Source: a virus
IMG/VR virus record: IMGVR_UViG_3300035670_000390
Location: 1 to 45,306 of that record
Reading direction: 5' to 3' (one strand)
Length of the DNA: 45,306 nucleotides
Part shown: positions 43,001 to 45,306 of the stretch, piece after piece
Position numbering within the stretch: position 1 is the first letter of the stretch
How the letters are laid out: each line of letters opens with the position of its first letter
Program-made: the position numbers and the translations under genes
The notes under the pieces: generated by a model
Databases searched by the model: none
What the model was told of the DNA's origin: nothing
The model's input: only the letters and a program-made list of their open reading frames with translations

Positions 43001-43724
43001 GATCGCGAGCATGGGGCCTGCTGCTGGTGGTGCTTTGGGTCAACAGTTGTTGGATCAGGGTCTTGCTCTCACGATGTCTGAGAAGTACGACAGTGTTGTG
43101 GCGGCGATGTATAAGGTTGGTGAGGCTCTGATGCCTGTGTCCCTCCTCAACGGTGTCAATAACGCTCAGTCCATGTATGACGGTTACACGCAAGAATGGG
43201 GGCCGGGTGGTAAGTCGCGTGAGCAGTTCCTCGCTATGTGGGATAAGAATGGCGTGGATTCGGGTCAGTCAACGTATGAAGGATTGAAGAAGAATCTTGG
43301 TAAGGGTGGCCCTGCGCGTGGCGCGATTATGAACCTTATGGACAATCTTGCTAATGCCATGAATCGCACAGCGACCATTACTGTAACTACTCGTCATGTT
43401 TCGATTTTTGAAAGTATTCATCTTCCAGGGAAAGCATTGGGCGGGCCAGTTTCTGCGCGTCAGGCGTACATCGTTGGTGAACGTGGCCCGGAAGTGTTTG
43501 TTCCTGGTTACAGCGGCAACATCATCCCGAATAACATGCTTGGTTCGATGAGTGGAGCGATTCCGTTGTCGTCTGGTTCAGGTATGGCTTCCGCTGGTAG
43601 TACTGTTGTGAACGTGAACGTGAATGCAGGTATGGGTACTGACGGTGCGGAAGTCGGGCGTCAGATTGTTGAGCAGATCAAGCGTTTTGAACGTACTAAC
43701 GGCCCTGTGTTCGCGGAGGCGTAA
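40053..43724 (+). CDS. Tape measure protein
   Basis: 1223 residues from GTG 40053 with AGGAGG upstream. TP901-type core near residues 40-330 (TLGKKMTLGLTAPLAGIG, ATMNLAATENMALADAAGIV, NAGIDATSAGTSLNRFMLGL, and FGVEGMRAANIML). A hydrophobic segment follows at about 390-430. The C-terminal GGPVSARQAYIVGERGPEVF, then VPGYSGNIIPN, is a common end of tape measures. At the usual 0.15 nm per residue it predicts a tail of about 180 nm. Confidence 0.95.
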   Translation: MAVTDVVARFTADIGDMQAKMLAVRGMLTATGDEATNLSQRLQVVGDGMATLGKKMTLGLTAPLAGIGVAAVMVQKDFDVAMKSLQVNANASADDMVRLSALAKQMGADTVFSAGESADAMLELSKGGLSIAAIEGGALAATMNLAATENMALADAAGIVVNSMNQFGVAAGESAQIADILAAGAVASTAGVYDLAGGLKYVGTTAKQFGYSINDTVTALAAMNNAGIDATSAGTSLNRFMLGLIGTTPKATKTMKELGLNFRDARGELLPLNQVVGILQQELSGLSAPERAQALKNIFGVEGMRAANIMLELGAQNFADLGEQVSKSGVAAELANARMSGMAGALEQLKGSLETAALEIGEVMAPYVIKLAEAIRSLVDRFLALPGPAQAIIVAMGAFAAALGPVLWIGGKVMVLVGALSAKFLVASAQVRTAATTIGASVKAMEVQIKTAMIASTTQTGALIAAFRVMGTSVVASLRGIGVALKGMVASFGPVGLALVGLTVAYEAFTSNQMETEQKVTSLTDAMKEQNNVIGELTAQNLASVFQEISYGFQNMRTFTSDIDALGVSMDQVVLAVLEGEDSINALGAAMGVTAGENLALKMAAANVFTVMKEQSGAVEEAKKEYEAYKSSVSVAKTVTEQAGLAVDGIADDFTGAADAAGDLEREVEKLSDLFLAFDADIAAIRAKDQLRGFLRDIEDELAKNNRALLGNGEAAMKNREAVLSALELAKADAVAWGEANGATLAQVEARFQKNAERVKSTLVTEGFKKRDLETFFGVDYVDVAGVTVGGKMITAIGTLADRLGPVALAEFKGVGRDIGAGLVAGVAASYTSVENETRLLINRAEQAARNAAQSKSPSQLFAAVGKDLVAGLVEGIDSEEENVRAAAKTVMVDWYQDVKADLKSNLDDAREMYREFAEGIQEDLLAGINLGAAYEAQFDEEGKKTGISLVDAFNAQIDQANWFGNVLQALRAKGVSDQFIQQIASMGPAAGGALGQQLLDQGLALTMSEKYDSVVAAMYKVGEALMPVSLLNGVNNAQSMYDGYTQEWGPGGKSREQFLAMWDKNGVDSGQSTYEGLKKNLGKGGPARGAIMNLMDNLANAMNRTATITVTTRHVSIFESIHLPGKALGGPVSARQAYIVGERGPEVFVPGYSGNIIPNNMLGSMSGAIPLSSGSGMASAGSTVVNVNVNAGMGTDGAEVGRQIVEQIKRFERTNGPVFAEA

Positions 43725-45025
43725 TGGCGAATACAGTGACCCCTGTTGTGTCCATTTATTTCGATGACAACCCAGTTGACGTGACGAGTTACGTGTTGTC
43801 GTGTTCGATAAGGCGGGGAAGATCTCGTGAGTTGGATACGTTTACGAGCGGGTCGTGTTCTTTCTCTTTGAACAATGAGGATCGGCGGTTTGATCCTTTG
43901 TACAGTGACGGCCCGTATTACGGACAGATCCGTCCCCGCTTGCGTGTCACTGTCTTGTCTGAGGAGATCAGTCTTTTCGATGGTTTCGTTGAGGATTGGA
44001 ACTTTGGCTACACGAACAGCAATAGAAGTATTGCTGATGTGACGTGTATTGATGGTCTTGCTCTGTTGTCGCAGACGGCTTTGACGGAGTTCACGAATAC
44101 TGAGGATACTCCCGCTGAGCGTATTCAGGCGATTCTGTCACGTGATGAGGTTTCCTATTCTGGTGATGTTGATCTTGATCCTGGTTTCAATCCGATGCAG
44201 GCGGATGTTGTATCTGATAACACGAATACTTTGAACTATTTGCAGAAGGTCAGTGACACTGATCTTGGCCGCTTGTTTGTTGATGGTGCTGGTGTGCTGC
44301 GGTATAGGGATCGCACCTCGGGGATCGTGGAATCTGCGCGCGTCATTTTCGCTGACGTTAATGATGATTATGTGCAGGCGTTGGCTTTGTTGTCTGAGGC
44401 TACGTTGTGGTTTGATGCTTCTAGTCCTGAACCGTTGCGTCTTGATGATGATGCGGTTGCGCAGACGATCTTGCAGGATGCGACGTTGTGGTTTGATGCG
44501 AGCGAACCGGAATATGTATCGCCCGTTGTTCCGTTCAATGGGATAGAGATTGAATACGGTTCAGAGTTTTTGTATAACCGCATTCAGGTTGAACGGCAAG
44601 GTGGTGATGCTCAGGTTGCTGTAAATACTGGAAGTGTAAGTACGTATGGTATTAGAACGTTGTCTCGGAGCGGTTACTTGTTTTTGTCTGACGCTGAGGC
44701 GGAATCGTTTGCTGATTATTTATCTGAATTGTATGGCACTCCTGATGTTCGTATTGCTAGTCATCAGATAGTTTTGGAGAACTTGTCGGGATTGCATCAG
44801 CGTTATGTGAAGCGGCTTGAGATCGGTGATGTGGTGCGTACCGTGTGGACGCCGAACGGTGTTGGTAATGAGATTGATAAGGACAGTATTATTGAGGGCG
44901 TGGAACATACGATCACCCCGTCAAGTCATAGGATGCGCCTGCAACTCACCCCGTTCTCTCGTGCTGGCTTCATTCTTGATGATCCTAACCGCGGCCTACT
45001 TGACACTTCGGAGATGACGTACTGA
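43724..45025 (+). CDS. Minor tail protein
   Basis: 433 residues from ATG 43724, overlapping the tape measure stop (TAATG). VSIYFDDNPVDVTSYVLSCS, then SRELDTFTSGSCSFSLNNED and RRFDPLYSDGPYYGQIRPRL, is the classic hub/baseplate-like minor tail protein following the tape measure. Residues about 222-262 hold two copies of ATLWFDAS.PE. Part of the tail tip. Confidence 0.85.
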   Translation: MANTVTPVVSIYFDDNPVDVTSYVLSCSIRRGRSRELDTFTSGSCSFSLNNEDRRFDPLYSDGPYYGQIRPRLRVTVLSEEISLFDGFVEDWNFGYTNSNRSIADVTCIDGLALLSQTALTEFTNTEDTPAERIQAILSRDEVSYSGDVDLDPGFNPMQADVVSDNTNTLNYLQKVSDTDLGRLFVDGAGVLRYRDRTSGIVESARVIFADVNDDYVQALALLSEATLWFDASSPEPLRLDDDAVAQTILQDATLWFDASEPEYVSPVVPFNGIEIEYGSEFLYNRIQVERQGGDAQVAVNTGSVSTYGIRTLSRSGYLFLSDAEAESFADYLSELYGTPDVRIASHQIVLENLSGLHQRYVKRLEIGDVVRTVWTPNGVGNEIDKDSIIEGVEHTITPSSHRMRLQLTPFSRAGFILDDPNRGLLDTSEMTY

Positions 45026-45306
45026 TGACTGATCCTCAGGTGATAATCAACCTTGGTACGGGTGGCTCTGACTTGAATGGGCAGAACGGTTCCACGTCAA
45101 GCGCGGATTCTAATGACGCGCGGTTTCTGGATTGGCCTGGTGATAATGGCGGAAACTATGTCTATTTGACTGGTGACTCTACAGCACGATCATGTCTGAT
45201 AGTCCCTGATGCTGCGTCATTAGATATTACTGGTGACATTGACATCCAGATGCACGTCGCCTGTGACGATTGGACACCTTCTATCAACCGATACCTATTA
45301 GCCAAA
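45025..45306 (+). CDS. Minor tail protein with lectin-like domain, partial
   Basis: First 94 residues only; the gene runs off the window. GNYVYLTGDSTARSCLIVPD, then AASLDITGDIDIQMHVACDD and WTPSINRYLLAK, look like a LamG/concanavalin A-like jelly roll, often used for receptor binding. ATG 45025 overlaps the upstream stop (TGATG). Confidence 0.72.
   Translation, partial: MTDPQVIINLGTGGSDLNGQNGSTSSADSNDARFLDWPGDNGGNYVYLTGDSTARSCLIVPDAASLDITGDIDIQMHVACDDWTPSINRYLLAK

Noticed and set aside
1-45306. tRNA genes, CRISPR arrays, integrase/att sites, insertion sequences
   Set aside because: No cloverleaf-like segment, regular direct repeat array, recombinase gene or transposase was found by eye. Short gaps were checked individually.

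Overview
The window looks like most of the genome of a siphovirus that infects an actinobacterium. It carries two WhiB-like (Wbl) regulators, a gene class almost confined to Actinobacteria and their phages. It has a full set of siphovirus head and long-tail genes: terminase, portal, MuF, protease, scaffold, decoration protein, capsid, head-tail connectors, two tail-tube proteins, a frameshifted tail chaperone and a 1223-residue tape measure. Many starts lie 6-8 bases after a TANNNT box with no ribosome binding site, the leaderless layout common in actinobacteria. All genes but one are on the + strand, tightly packed with ATGA or GTGA overlaps. I see no integrase, repressor, tRNA, CRISPR array or insertion sequence. 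Gene order suggests that the missing remainder (rest of the minor tail genes) joins the right end to the left end, but the sequence given cannot prove that.

Layout: 1-2.7 kb holds the end of a tail-fibre chaperone, a glycosyltransferase, a lone minus-strand peptidoglycan-binding gene, and the lysis cassette (two holin-like membrane proteins, amidase endolysin), closed by an 11-bp-stem hairpin. 2.8-10.5 kb is early/DNA metabolism: Gam-like protein, Rad52-type annealing protein, a lambda O-like initiator with iterons inside the gene, HNH nuclease, RusA resolvase, two ParB-like proteins with a TET-associated-type glycosyltransferase, and a MgsA/RarA C-terminal-like protein. 10.6-12.6 kb is the terminase. 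12.6-18.7 kb is an accessory block between terminase and portal: an ArdC-type antirestriction domain, many zinc-finger microproteins, two Wbl proteins, a secreted lysozyme-like protein, a GP88-like protein and SSB. 18.7-24.1 kb is portal, a MuF protein fused to a zeta-toxin kinase with a small overlapping downstream gene, and a multi-domain XkdF-type protease. 24.1-26.4 kb is a small-gene island ending with a membrane peptide and a secreted DUF732-like protein. 26.4-30.4 kb is scaffold to tail terminator. 30.4-34.1 kb has a Com-like zinc ribbon, a metallophosphoesterase, a DUF6378-like protein, a glycosyltransferase and a methyltransferase. 34.1-38.0 kb is another small-gene island. 38.1-45.3 kb is tail tube, chaperones, tape measure and minor tail proteins.

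The most striking unnamed signal is a dispersed regulatory cassette. Seven strong sigma70-type promoters (TTGACA/TGGACA, 17-18 bp, mostly TAACGT) share a GACGGGGGCGT-like spacer. Four also carry a GGACATTT element 28-29 bp upstream of the -35. Most are followed by a GAGGGG motif and a stem-loop whose stem changes sequence but keeps pairing, then the ribosome binding site. They sit at the head of the small-gene islands, so the islands look like independently expressed morons sharing one regulatory design. Two known-type systems also deserve attention: the MuF-zeta toxin fusion, and the ParB-ParB-glycosyltransferase cluster that suggests DNA base modification although no TET/JBP oxygenase or base-modifying enzyme is visible here. 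No stretch longer than 300 bases lacks a gene.
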